A stretch of 64,000 bases of DNA from Chthonomonas sp. UBA2362. GTDB taxonomy: Bacteria; Armatimonadota; Fimbriimonadia; Fimbriimonadales; Fimbriimonadaceae. Each line of letters opens with the position of its first letter. The first letter of the stretch is position 1. The DNA lies in contig DDTO01000009.1 in NCBI GenBank assembly GCA_002344135.1, positions 91,804 through 155,803 of the forward strand, read 5' to 3'. Positions 11,101 through 18,231 of this stretch are shown here, one piece after another. The position numbers were made by a program, and so were the translations under genes. The notes under the pieces were generated by a model that did not search any database, was not told the origin of the DNA, and saw only the letters and a list, made by a program, of their open reading frames with translations.

Positions 11101-12111
11101 ATCCTCACCTTCGGAACTCCGGCGCGCCCGCGCCAGGAGGGCCTAATCTACGACGCGGCGAGCGGTACCTACTGGGCGCCCGGCGTGGAATGGGTCCTCG
11201 GAGGGAACTTCACGAACGTCATCGACCTGCTCCAGCTCACTTCGAACGGCGTCAGCTCGATCATCGACGTGAATAGCCGCAAGGTCGACGAAACCGCACG
11301 AACAGTTTCCTTCGACACCGTTTTCGGTGGCAAGGTCTATCTGGACGCCGCGAACGGCTCGATCCGGTTCTCCGGCGCCCTGATCCCTCGGAATGCGGTC
11401 CTCGGCATCAAGTACGTGCCGCGTTTCCTGCGTATCAGCACCGGCATCGGGGCCAACTACCGAGGCGCGAGCCTCTCCTTCGACGAGCGGTTTACCGGTG
11501 AATTCGGATACTGGGCGACTCCGGGTCCGAACCAGTTGCTCGACAATCCGATCACCGCCACCGCGATGGCGCGAAACGACCGGTTCCTCTTCACGTTCGC
11601 CAGGACCTCTGGCGACGGCTCGACAGCGACGAGGCCCTTCATGCGGACCTACCGGTTCGGTGTCCAACTGCCCAGTGGTGTGCAGACCGACAACAACGGC
11701 AACCTCACCCGCTTCAAGGTCACCGTCAATCCCGCGCCCGCCAACCAGGTCTTCTATCAAGTCGATCCGGCCAAGGGACGGGTCTACTTCAACGCGGACT
11801 GTGAGAACAGAACGGCGAACATCGACTACGACGGTGTGGACGAAGCCGGTCGCCCGCTCGGTCGAGTGCAGGTCAGCCTCTTCGTCGACATCGTGCCCGA
11901 GTCGCTCGAGACGGCAGTCCCGATCGAGCAGGTCGCCAACGAGTCGGCGCTGACGGTCGTCACCGACCCGCAGAACGGAGCGTTCAACTCCCAGGCGTTC
12001 CGGCGACCGCCGCTGTACTGGCTCTTCTGGACCAGCACTCGCGGTGGCGCGCCCGATCTGTACTTCGAGACGATCGCGCCGAGGTTCACTCCTCTGCCGC
12101 CGCGTCGATAG
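5113..12111 (+). CDS. Giant secreted PQQ-like repeat protein (2332 aa)
   Basis: The ATG at 5113 follows an AAAGGAA sequence by about 11 nt and opens an N-terminal signal segment (LPLAIVLMVVVPILLALAQ). Residues 45-560 show no recognisable family. From about residue 578 to 850 there are at least four propeller-blade-like repeats of the type GRIYCMDAEG / GRVYCIEMAG / GRLYALDAVG / YALNADTGAIVWE, characteristic of PQQ-like (BamB-type) propellers. The C-terminal third contains two similar beta modules (GKVYLDAANGSIRFSG near 2075 and GRVYFNADCENRTANIDYDG near 2235). No transmembrane anchor, LPXTG or PEP-CTERM signal is visible at the C-terminus, so release or attachment through partners is likely. 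Its function is unknown. A surface scaffold or sheath role is only a guess from size and repeats. Confidence 0.82.
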   Translation: MLRMRSFRQAGLPLAIVLMVVVPILLALAQNYSTHRGNNQRTGQHDTNPKLSNPGRSFLRWWDPLKGLRSTIDNWQPGATASPPLEWFEPTEQQAGNVVTEPGQPVTAADYRYALAVPSTAGNNIVPVPGYQLRTFTWSWPAFVTQTSFSLFVNVPVGPTDIDPGAAVIEGFQQRYFVYLIDGVVNADNPGQPILQIVDTYATGGGLVRLGNNGNATDVVFEGDGSGPITITLLNTIPRDSQGNLTDTRQNLLVYADAAVLSRGFGSPGSYIASPVVGELTVNGAAAFPWRVITARNEPFSVQVGSRVLTYDLGIVRSMRHNGFFIDVGDDGTGRRNIYNSFPAKVPFKDTVDETNRYAQEKRDFILGKGPGSVPPARAFHNIDVDNASVGVTYNTLAWAPSPAGANNKGFDYLTMLTGNNPLTVERVVFAPNLGEPLTNANELYELYVWIPGDSTLCRKLRVEVYEGGVIDPNPENPAGNRFRIDIDQAGVAGWVRLQTANRTSFRHNVLAPLYVAITNYTNDVDQVAKPAYADMVRFVKVSNLSIRSTPVMTRARVRANGGSLADRDVVIAAYENGRIYCMDAEGNANGTTAVHWVYPSEVPDGVSDPNQVAGEDGRSGIAENPIGFDLSSALVQRVETSPGNFEDLLYIGTRNGRVYCIEMAGRGDGVTGSRFGTTRRRWSYPDDFPAATRVISNLGPIVGSVTYNRNSANEQTIYVPTVQGRLYALDAVGDPSTKTTTVNWSYPLLTDPTIGPIRTTPAVRFGRVYFGTGTGLSGGNNRFYAVNELTHTPDWTFAGTGINPTVAFSTSSPTVVAAADVNYVANPGGPPPTVMPNTVFISNNNQSAYALNADTGAIVWETPELKTTAIGSPTFTYMRVFNKAGLMLNDPGAPVIVYPTVDGRWVALFAHVDDLNQLGNTDGYSRTAWGYSAEGERVTASLAVGGQYPADNYCWLYGLDDLGYVYAWNDDPGIITPGDPPGRPEIPPNDTLEAELNQIVANGKIAQLTPADYEGMIGKLRLNTLRYSDITSALTARPVRRTNYDYGENLYYIVYDIPAPSTLPAPLNTYSLEMQWNSAGSPSQRRAVNVQRIPITQGSEPTGVAFTQYPILGAGGNALAPGKMTVTTRAVVQSRNVNRTFPRTAYNPTDELRLANALALITRVNRTGGLIVTDSIGPTYDAGDPEVVNNGNFVGLVGPTEKNLIESLGPDVDSPADRVAHGQTAAAKLFVIDRSLMTLLYGADRGLQNVRVSVNDLAFNVTNEADNYGVIKPLDPNGSAVPNLYPFMEELPAYFPNISLDYPDMRRESMRVTKQVFGGVDNPMFQGVGLEPPKYTQADRTAYRGVGYNDQLTRQLTNTDFSIEFNVAKYQPPSRNGYVGQQFVYVDAGQAGRDFAGGVPSECYRTFSLFGDVAVDERLRVGTPTIDLGSLPAGAGFLPIAPWDPGTLFTPWDSAFASFFQSFQVFNEGNVNLLNVRLAQTVWDDSLNPPRLATVKLGGPSLHELAWLDAPLYLHSDLDPRFAPAPLASRVILQKARPGQTASRLNVNPQRLPNPNLGVVPGAIDPNQRPGPLLAGFDSADPKVGVTAPIGTPVGAYTQQMYVFEDRQNDLIPGLGPDPDYDPVTPGNQFDANVFEPWAEPGFLLKFNIRETRLTNLATPKAASMIDNLGLTGTESFYWSSTQPAAIRDGNGNLFLAFASDRLGAGGPDWASRLRLEGDAAQQPSWRLYIAGLDGGQPPAYVAGVVESAIRDLNSFLAFSSTPGTGRWFRQEVGPFPSMAPASLFNAGPNANIEPGSIAFGSPVFPANGVTNPMSAMGSNGRSPRNDAYLAFVGDAVKRTSRGDRVPVSRLFMATVNFGQNGSVTVNPDIDPMPFDDETRKTRPAMVQVNEDAIVFYTSSAAGLGQVSWSVYRPNSNPQSNGWSPPQNLFLGNGFESVGTPAISLRDYIGAPGAIPGQGVLDLSFTAKMRGRPQAEAFFGRIATNNQGRPVGQNPILTFGTPARPRQEGLIYDAASGTYWAPGVEWVLGGNFTNVIDLLQLTSNGVSSIIDVNSRKVDETARTVSFDTVFGGKVYLDAANGSIRFSGALIPRNAVLGIKYVPRFLRISTGIGANYRGASLSFDERFTGEFGYWATPGPNQLLDNPITATAMARNDRFLFTFARTSGDGSTATRPFMRTYRFGVQLPSGVQTDNNGNLTRFKVTVNPAPANQVFYQVDPAKGRVYFNADCENRTANIDYDGVDEAGRPLGRVQVSLFVDIVPESLETAVPIEQVANESALTVVTDPQNGAFNSQAFRRPPLYWLFWTSTRGGAPDLYFETIAPRFTPLPPRR

Positions 12112-12122
12112 CGGCCTCCAAA

Positions 12123-12149
12123 GGCCCCGACCCGTCGAGGGTCGGGGCC
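12123..12149 (+). terminator. Rho-independent-type terminator after the giant-protein operon
   Basis: A perfect 11-bp GC-rich stem (GGCCCCGACCC / GGGTCGGGGCC) with a 5-nt loop GTCGA begins 11 nt after the stop codon. The following bases GTTGTCAT form only a poor T-tract, so termination may be incomplete. Confidence 0.7.
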
Positions 12150-12154
12150 GTTGT

Positions 12155-12160
12155 CATAAT
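12155..12160 (+). promoter_or_regulatory. -10-like box CATAAT, leaderless arrangement
   Basis: CATAAT lies 5 nt before the ATG at 12166 and no Shine-Dalgarno sequence is present. The transcript would begin at or next to the start codon. The same TCATAAT box precedes purD at 45576. Confidence 0.5.
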
Positions 12161-12165
12161 CGCAC

Positions 12166-13602
12166 ATGACTCTCTCCCGAAGAGAACTTCTCGTCGGCTT
12201 GGGCGCAGCCGCCCTGCTGCCCTCTTGGACCGAGGCGACGAACTTCGACTACGATCTTGTCGTACTCCACGGACGGGTGATCGACCCGGCGACCGGGCTC
12301 GACGATATCCGGCACTTGGGCATCCTCCGAGGACGAATTCAGGCAGTCTCGAAGACCGAGCTTCGAGGCAAGCGCGCGGTCGACGCCCGAGGGCTCGTCG
12401 TCTGCCCGGGCTTCATCGATCCGATCTCGCATGGGCAGAACCTGGAGAATGACATGGTCCAAGCCCAAGACGGCGTTACCACAAAGCTGCAGATCGAGAG
12501 CGGCGTCCTCGACCAAGACGAGTGGCACGCCGCCAACGCCGGACAGCGAATGCTGCACTATGGCGCGAGCGTCGGCTACAACGGGATAAGGCGCCGGATC
12601 ATGGGGGAGCGAGCAGATCAGGATGCGGCAAGCTCAGAAGAGACCACGACCATGGCGCGGATGCTCGATCAGCAACTTGCAGCAGGTGCACTCGCCGTCG
12701 GTTTCGGTCTCGAGTATCAGCCGCACGCGAGTCGGAAGGAGGTCTTCGAGATGTTTCGGGTTGCCGGTCGGCACGCCGCTCCTTGCACGGCCCATGTGCG
12801 GTATGGAACCCTTCAAGACGACGCGAGCGCTCTCGCCGGGGTGCAGGAGATCGTCGCCAACGCCCAGGCGGTTCGGGTCGGTGCTCATATCCATCACGTG
12901 CCTAGCATGGCGCTGAGAACAACACCCGACGTACTCGACTACCTCTTGACCGCGGCCGCAAACGGCGTCGACGTGACGAGCGATTTCTACCCATACAATG
13001 CATTCGGCACAGGCATCGGCTCGGAGGTATTCGCGCCCGGCTGGCAAGAGAAGTTCGGCCTGCGATTCGAGGACCTCGAGTGGGCCAAGACCCATGAGCG
13101 ACTCACGCCCGAGACGTTCGAAAAGTACCGCAAGGAAGGTGGCATGGTGATCGCCCACGGGATCCCGGAGAACGCCGTGTGGGCAGCCGTCAAGGGGCCA
13201 TCGATGATCGGCAGCGACGGGGGGCTGCGAGAGGGTGTGGGACATCCGCGCTCGGCGGGCACCTATGCGCGAGTTCTGGGCCGCTATGTCCACGAGTTGG
13301 GGGTGATTACCCTGAGCAACGCCATCGCGAAGATGACGATCCTGCCAGCGCGTCGATTCGATTCGCGCTGCCCGGCGCTTCGCCGCAAAGGTCGAATCAC
13401 GGTAGGGTCGGATGCCGACCTCGCGATCTTCGATCCCAAGCAGGTTCTCGATCGGGCAACCTTCGACGATCCGGCGCTGCCCTCGCTCGGATTCCAGTGG
13501 GTCTTGGTGGCCGGCATCCCAGTGATCGCCGAGGGGCGGCTCCAGCCCGACGCCCGCCCCGGCAGGGGATTGCGAGCGCCGCGGCGGGTGGCTAGTTCAT
13601 GA
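12166..13602 (+). CDS. D-aminoacylase/N-acyl-D-glutamate deacylase-like amidohydrolase, exported
   Basis: This 478-residue amidohydrolase-superfamily protein starts with a Tat-like signal (SRRELLVGLGAAALLP). It has the composite beta domain (DLVVLHGRVIDP) and the C-terminal closure GRITVGSDADLAIFDP. The family normally hydrolyses N-acyl-D-amino acids with a metal centre. Likely ligands are the His in AHVRYG, the HIHH motif and the Asp in IGSDG. The first metal motif, normally GFIDxHxHG, reads GFIDPISHG here, so the first His is replaced by Ile. Whether it remains active is unclear. It is probably a single-gene transcript, and its 3' end overlaps the convergent response-regulator gene by 11 nt. 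Confidence 0.8.
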   Translation: MTLSRRELLVGLGAAALLPSWTEATNFDYDLVVLHGRVIDPATGLDDIRHLGILRGRIQAVSKTELRGKRAVDARGLVVCPGFIDPISHGQNLENDMVQAQDGVTTKLQIESGVLDQDEWHAANAGQRMLHYGASVGYNGIRRRIMGERADQDAASSEETTTMARMLDQQLAAGALAVGFGLEYQPHASRKEVFEMFRVAGRHAAPCTAHVRYGTLQDDASALAGVQEIVANAQAVRVGAHIHHVPSMALRTTPDVLDYLLTAAANGVDVTSDFYPYNAFGTGIGSEVFAPGWQEKFGLRFEDLEWAKTHERLTPETFEKYRKEGGMVIAHGIPENAVWAAVKGPSMIGSDGGLREGVGHPRSAGTYARVLGRYVHELGVITLSNAIAKMTILPARRFDSRCPALRRKGRITVGSDADLAIFDPKQVLDRATFDDPALPSLGFQWVLVAGIPVIAEGRLQPDARPGRGLRAPRRVASS

Positions 13603-14029
13603 TGCGGCGAACGAAGGTGGCCAACTCGGCCGGATTGAAGGGCTTCGTCAGGTAGGCGTCCGCCCCATTCCGATAGCCCCTAAAGACGTCGCCGTCCTCG
13701 GTCTTGGCGGTGAGCATGATGATGCGGACGCGGTCGCCGTGCTCGCGTCGCACCCGGCGGAGCACTTCGAAGCCATCGATGTACGGCATCATCACATCGA
13801 GGATCAGGAGGTCGGGGCGCCAAGACTCGATCTGGTCGAGGGCCTCGGCCCCATCCCGAGCGGTCTCCACCTCGAAGCCGAGCCGCTCGAGTGTCATCCG
13901 GATCAAGCGCGCGATCGAGGTCTCGTCGTCCGCGACAAGGGCCCTCTTCCGATCGAGGACCGCCGATCTGCGCGGTGCGCCCGACTCCGAGATCTTCATT
14001 AGATCGACGACGAGTTCGTTCTTTTCCAT
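13592..14029 (-). CDS. Single-domain CheY-like response regulator
   Basis: A receiver domain fills most of the protein (KRALVADDE acidic pair, LILDVMMP phospho-acceptor Asp, IIMLTAK with the conserved Thr, and YLTKPF with the conserved Lys). There is no output domain, so it should act by protein-protein contact in a phosphorelay. No histidine kinase is in the window. I chose the ATG giving MEKNELVV; ATG at 14035 and an upstream in-frame start at 14086 are alternatives, and no clear Shine-Dalgarno sequence decides between them. It follows metY on the same strand after about 57 nt, so the two may be cotranscribed. Its stop overlaps the amidohydrolase 3' end. Confidence 0.85.
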   Translation of the reverse strand: MEKNELVVDLMKISESGAPRRSAVLDRKRALVADDETSIARLIRMTLERLGFEVETARDGAEALDQIESWRPDLLILDVMMPYIDGFEVLRRVRREHGDRVRIIMLTAKTEDGDVFRGYRNGADAYLTKPFNPAELATFVRRIMN

Positions 14030-14086
14030 GCACATGCTGATACGGGATTCGTTCCGTCGCCGGTCGGGACGGTCCCAAAGACCCAC

Positions 14087-15406
14087 CTATCCGACGCTTG
14101 CCGCCAATGCCGCGTCGAGATCGGCGATGAGGTCGTCCCCGTTCTCGATGCCCACCGACAGACGGATGAAGTCCGGCGTGACGCCGGTCGACAACTGCTC
14201 GTCCGGAGCGAGCTGCGAGTGGGTCGTACTGGCGGGATGGATCACGAGGGACTTGGCATCGCCCACATTGGCCAGGAGCGAGAAGATCTGGAGCTTGTCG
14301 ATGAACCGCAGCGCGGCCTCGTAGCCCCCCTTGATGCCGAAGCCGAGGATGCCGCCATAGAGGCCTCGATAGTGATACCGCTGCGCGGCCCGGTGATCTC
14401 GGTGCTCGGGGAGGCCCGGATAGTTGACCCACGTGACGTTCGGATGGGCGGCCAGGTGCTCGGCGATGCGCTGTGCGTTGTGGGAGTGGCGTTCCATCCG
14501 AAGGTGCAGCGTTTCGAGCCCCTGCAAAAGCAGAAAAGAATTGAATGGCGAGATCGCGGCGCCGAGGTCTCGGAGACCCTGCACGCGGACCTTGATCGCG
14601 AAGGCGACGTTGCCCAGTCCGGGGAAGTCGCCGAAGACTTCCCAATACTTGAGTCCGTGGTAGCTGGGATCAGGCTCGGTGAAGCCGGGGAACCGTCCGG
14701 TGCTCCAGTCGAAACTGCCTCCGTCTACGATCAAACCCGCGATGCACGTGCCGTGGCCGCCGATGAACTTCGTTGCCGAATGCACGACGATGTTGGCCCC
14801 CAAGTCGAGCGGTCTCATGAGAAAGGGCGTCGGCAGGGTGTTGTCGATCATGATCGGGATGCCGTAGTCCTTCCCGATCATAGCAACCTCCTCGAACGGG
14901 AACGTATCGAGTTTGGGATTCCCGACCGATTCGCCGAAGATGACTTTCGTCCGATCGGTAATCGCCCGGCGAAAGTTCTCGGGATCGCTCGGATCGACGA
15001 ACTTGACCTCGATTCCCAGTTTCGGGAGCGAGTAGTGGAACAGGTTGTAGGTCCCCCCATAGAGACTCGTGCTTGACACGATCTCGTCGCCGTGCCCGCA
15101 GATGGCGAGGATTGCCAGCAATTCCGCCGATTGACCGCTGGCAGCAGCGACCCCGGCGCTTCCCCCTTCGAGCGCGGCGATGCGATCCTCGACCACCGCC
15201 GTCGTTGGGTTCATCAAGCGCGTGTAGACATTGCCGAACTCCTGGAGCGCGAAGAGTCGCGAGGCGTGCGCGGTGTCGTCGAAAACGTAGCTCGTTGTCT
15301 GGTAGATCGGCACCGCCCGGGCCTTGGTGGTGGGGTCGACGCTCTGGCCGGCATGGAGAGCTAGGGTCTCGAACTGCTGCTGACGGGTAGTGGTGGCTTC
15401 GCTCAT
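14087..15406 (-). CDS. metY: O-acetylhomoserine sulfhydrylase/aminocarboxypropyltransferase
   Basis: This PLP enzyme of the Cys/Met metabolism family converts O-acetyl-L-homoserine and sulfide to homocysteine in methionine synthesis. The 439 residues match the family length. Diagnostic features are the N-terminal TLALHAGQ, YTRLMNPT, the substrate-site SLYGGTYNLF, IMIDNTLPTP, and the Schiff-base Lys in HSATKFIGGHG at about residue 210. The start at 15406 gives MSEATTTRQ; the frame is open further upstream, but that part does not look like protein. A TACACT box lies 9 nt upstream, and the gene is divergent from the Gfo/Idh oxidoreductase. No other methionine gene is adjacent. Confidence 0.93.
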   Translation of the reverse strand: MSEATTTRQQQFETLALHAGQSVDPTTKARAVPIYQTTSYVFDDTAHASRLFALQEFGNVYTRLMNPTTAVVEDRIAALEGGSAGVAAASGQSAELLAILAICGHGDEIVSSTSLYGGTYNLFHYSLPKLGIEVKFVDPSDPENFRRAITDRTKVIFGESVGNPKLDTFPFEEVAMIGKDYGIPIMIDNTLPTPFLMRPLDLGANIVVHSATKFIGGHGTCIAGLIVDGGSFDWSTGRFPGFTEPDPSYHGLKYWEVFGDFPGLGNVAFAIKVRVQGLRDLGAAISPFNSFLLLQGLETLHLRMERHSHNAQRIAEHLAAHPNVTWVNYPGLPEHRDHRAAQRYHYRGLYGGILGFGIKGGYEAALRFIDKLQIFSLLANVGDAKSLVIHPASTTHSQLAPDEQLSTGVTPDFIRLSVGIENGDDLIADLDAALAASVG

Positions 15407-15415
15407 CGTGTCTCT

Positions 15416-15421
15416 AGTGTA
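15416..15421 (-). promoter_or_regulatory. -10-like box TACACT upstream of metY
   Basis: On the minus strand TACACT ends 9 nt before the metY ATG. No ribosome binding site is visible in this gap, so the message would be leaderless or nearly so. Confidence 0.45.
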
Positions 15422-15479
15422 CGAGCAATTCTGCCGGGAGCGCACGGGCGAAGCGGATCGTTCGGTAACATCCCTCGCC

Positions 15480-16553
15480 ATGCCCAAGACACTGAAGATC
15501 GGAATCATCGGCAGCGGTGGGATCGCCGTAAGCTGCCACATGCCGGGCTACGCCTCGATGCCCGAGCTTTGTGAGATGGTCGCCGTGTGCGACATCGCCA
15601 AAGAAGCCGCCGAGGCCGCCGCCAAGAAATTCGACGTCGCGAAGGTCACGACCGATTACAGGGAACTGCTCGCAGACCCCGAGATCGACGCCGTCAGCAT
15701 CACCACCCCGAACGCCTTTCATAAGCAGCCGACGATAGACGCCCTCAGGGCAGGCAAGCACGTGCTTTGCGAAAAGCCCCTTGCAATGAACGCAGCAGAA
15801 GCCAAGGAAATGTGCCGCGCCGCGAAGGAGGCCGGCAAGATTCTTCAAGTAGCCCTACAGACGAGATTCGGTGGGCCGGCGCGGTTCGTGAAGACATTTA
15901 TCGACAACGGAAACATGGGACCAATCTACTATGCGAGAGCGAAAGCCCTTCGGCGCAGAGGAGTGCCTCACTGGGGTGTATTCATCGACAAGGAGAAGCA
16001 AGGCGGTGGCCCGTTAATCGATATCGGTGTTCACATTCTCGATCTAACACTCTTCTTTATGGGATACCCAAAGCCGGTCAGCGCTACGGGGAAAACATGG
16101 GATATACTTGCAAAGGATAAGACGGTTAAAAACTTTTGGGGTGACTTCGACCGCGATCGATTTACAGTAGAGGATTTTGCAGTAGGTCTCATACGTTTCG
16201 AGGACGGCTCGGTGGTTACCCTCGAGAGCAGCTTCATGGCGAACATGGAGGGAGACCCATTCGAGACCCAGCTCTTCGGCACAAAGGCCGGCGCCATAGT
16301 TCGCGCTTGGGGCGACAATCCGGTGTCCATCTACAAAGAGATCGACGGCCAATACTTCGATCTGTCGCCGCAAAATCTGCCGCGGGTGGAGTCCTCGCAC
16401 GTTGCGGAGGTCCAGGCGTTCGTCGACGCCATCCTAGGCGGCAAGCCTTCGCCAGTACCGGGAGAGAACGGGCTCGTGCTGAACGCGATCTTCGACGCCC
16501 TGTATCGCAGCAGCGAGACGGGAAAGGAAGAGGTCGTGGACGTGTCGCTGTAG
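15480..16553 (+). CDS. Gfo/Idh/MocA family oxidoreductase
   Basis: This 357-residue NAD(P)-dependent dehydrogenase has an N-terminal Rossmann fold (IGIIGSGGIA, then VCDIA), the family signature VLCEKPLAMN near residue 97, and a C-terminal alpha/beta domain with GGPLIDIGVHILDL, where the Asp and His are the expected catalytic residues. Such enzymes oxidise or reduce sugars, inositols or related polyols; the substrate cannot be read from the sequence. Codon use changes inside the gene: roughly 15,850-16,200 has many A/T-ending codons, unlike both flanks. The ATG at 15480 has TAACAT 8 nt upstream and no Shine-Dalgarno sequence. pheS follows after 17 nt. Confidence 0.9.
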   Translation: MPKTLKIGIIGSGGIAVSCHMPGYASMPELCEMVAVCDIAKEAAEAAAKKFDVAKVTTDYRELLADPEIDAVSITTPNAFHKQPTIDALRAGKHVLCEKPLAMNAAEAKEMCRAAKEAGKILQVALQTRFGGPARFVKTFIDNGNMGPIYYARAKALRRRGVPHWGVFIDKEKQGGGPLIDIGVHILDLTLFFMGYPKPVSATGKTWDILAKDKTVKNFWGDFDRDRFTVEDFAVGLIRFEDGSVVTLESSFMANMEGDPFETQLFGTKAGAIVRAWGDNPVSIYKEIDGQYFDLSPQNLPRVESSHVAEVQAFVDAILGGKPSPVPGENGLVLNAIFDALYRSSETGKEEVVDVSL

Positions 16554-16570
16554 GGTAGATTCAACACCGC

Positions 16571-17566
16571 ATGCAGGCGATCGAAGAACTCGAACGGCGC
16601 GCGGCCCAGGAGATCGGGGCCGCGCCGGACACACGGGGCCTCAAGGAACTCGAATCCAAGTACTTAGGCAAGAGCGGTGAGTTGACCGGGCTCCTGAAGA
16701 ACCTCGGCACTCTGCCACCGGACCAAAAGCCCGCATTCGGCAAGGCGCTGAACGAGGCTAAGCAGCGCCTCGAGTCGCAGCTCGAGGCCAGGGAGCGTGC
16801 GCTGAAGTCCGGTGAGCGAGAGGAGCAGTACGAGCGCGAGAGGATCGATATCACGATGCCTGGGCGCAGGCCGCCGTTGGGAAGAGAGCACATCCTCCAG
16901 CTCACGATGAACAAGATCAAGCGCGTGTTCGCGGGGCTTGGCTTCGAATACATCGAGACCCCAGAACTGGAGCGGTTCAAGTACAACTTCGACGTCCTCA
17001 ACTATCCACCGGATCACCCAGCGATGGATGAGCAGGATACGTTCTACATCGACAACGATCTGTTGCTCCGCACCCAGGCGACGGCATACATGGGGCACGT
17101 CTTCGAGACTCGTCGGCCGCCGTTTCGGATCTTCACGATCGGTCGCTGCTTCCGAAACGAGGCTGTCGATCGGACGCACGGCCATACGTTTCACCAGATC
17201 GATGCGTTCATGGTCGACGAAGGCGTGTCGATGGCCCACCTAAAGGGAACCCTGGGGGCTTTCGCACGCGCGATGTTCGGCGCCGATGCAACGGTACGCT
17301 TTCGTCCCGATTTCTTCCCGTTCGTCGAACCTGGAGTGGACTATGCGATATCGACGAAGAAACTCTTTGATGGTAAGTGGGTCGAGCTCGGTGGCGCAGG
17401 GCTCGTCCATCCGAATATCTTAGAAGCATACGGTGTGGATACCGAACGCTACAGCGGTTGGGCATTCGGATTGGGCGTGGATCGCATTCCGATGATGCAG
17501 TACGGTGTCGAGGATCTGCGGCACTTTCTCGAGAACGATCTTCGGTTCCTCGAGCAGTTTCGTTAG
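16571..17566 (+). CDS. pheS: Phenylalanine-tRNA ligase alpha subunit
   Basis: PheS is the catalytic subunit that charges tRNA-Phe in an alpha2-beta2 complex. The 331 residues show the N-terminal coiled-coil arm (1-90), the class II core, motif 2 (FRNEAVDRTHGHTFHQID near residue 197) and motif 3 (GWAFGLGVDRIPMMQ near residue 297). The beta subunit gene pheT is not downstream, where it is usually found. Instead the convergent plsC gene overlaps the stop by four bases. A TAGATT box ends 9 nt before the ATG, so it may have its own promoter as well as read-through from the oxidoreductase. Confidence 0.96.
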   Translation: MQAIEELERRAAQEIGAAPDTRGLKELESKYLGKSGELTGLLKNLGTLPPDQKPAFGKALNEAKQRLESQLEARERALKSGEREEQYERERIDITMPGRRPPLGREHILQLTMNKIKRVFAGLGFEYIETPELERFKYNFDVLNYPPDHPAMDEQDTFYIDNDLLLRTQATAYMGHVFETRRPPFRIFTIGRCFRNEAVDRTHGHTFHQIDAFMVDEGVSMAHLKGTLGAFARAMFGADATVRFRPDFFPFVEPGVDYAISTKKLFDGKWVELGGAGLVHPNILEAYGVDTERYSGWAFGLGVDRIPMMQYGVEDLRHFLENDLRFLEQFR

Positions 17567-18231
17567 CCGTTTGGATCGCCGAGGATACGCTCTTGCCCGG
17601 TGAGCATCCTCAGTTGCGATTCTGTCCATGCTGCGATGTCCTCGATCTCGACCTCTCTCGAGAACTGCTTCACCTCACCCCAGTTCACTTGCACTCCGCC
17701 GAACGCCGGTCGCGGTACGGTCGTGCCGTAGGGCATCATCCGCTGGGTCCCTTCGAGGCCGCAGCAGAGAATCGGGACGCCGGCCATCTTTGCGATCAAG
17801 CCCACTCCGGGCAGGATAGGCTGGAGACGCCCATCCTCGCTCAGCTGGCCCTCAGGGAAGACAGCAACGCACTCCCCGGCCTTGAGCAGGCGGACAGCAT
17901 GCTTGATGGCCTGCCGGTCGGGCTCGCCGCGCTTGACCGGGAAGGCCTTGAACAATCGGATCAACCGTCCAAGAATGTGCATTTCGAAGAGCTCGCTTTT
18001 TGCCATGAAGTGGATCGGCCGACGGCTCGCGTACCAGATCACGACGGGATCCATGTCGGCGAGGTGATTGCTGAGGATCAGCAGGCCGCCGGACTTGGGC
18101 ACCCGGTAGCGCCCGATCACTCGAATCGGCCCGAGAACGAACATCAGCGGCCATAGAAGCCCGACCACCAATGGATGGCAGTGCCTGAGGAACCAGCCAT
18201 GGCGCTCCTTGGGTTCAAGGCTAGCATCCAC
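17563..18231 (-). CDS. 1-acyl-sn-glycerol-3-phosphate acyltransferase family protein
   Basis: This PlsC-type acyltransferase of 222 residues is expected to transfer an acyl chain to lysophosphatidic acid at the membrane. It carries the catalytic HX4D motif (SNHLADMDP near residue 56), a substrate-binding block FPVKRG, and the conserved FPEGQ near residue 125. A hydrophobic segment near residues 20-40 (VVGLLWPLMFVLGPI) can associate with the membrane. The start overlaps the end of purN by 11 nt, so the two are coupled. The stop shares TTAG with the pheS stop. Confidence 0.88.
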   Translation of the reverse strand: MDASLEPKERHGWFLRHCHPLVVGLLWPLMFVLGPIRVIGRYRVPKSGGLLILSNHLADMDPVVIWYASRRPIHFMAKSELFEMHILGRLIRLFKAFPVKRGEPDRQAIKHAVRLLKAGECVAVFPEGQLSEDGRLQPILPGVGLIAKMAGVPILCCGLEGTQRMMPYGTTVPRPAFGGVQVNWGEVKQFSREVEIEDIAAWTESQLRMLTGQERILGDPNG

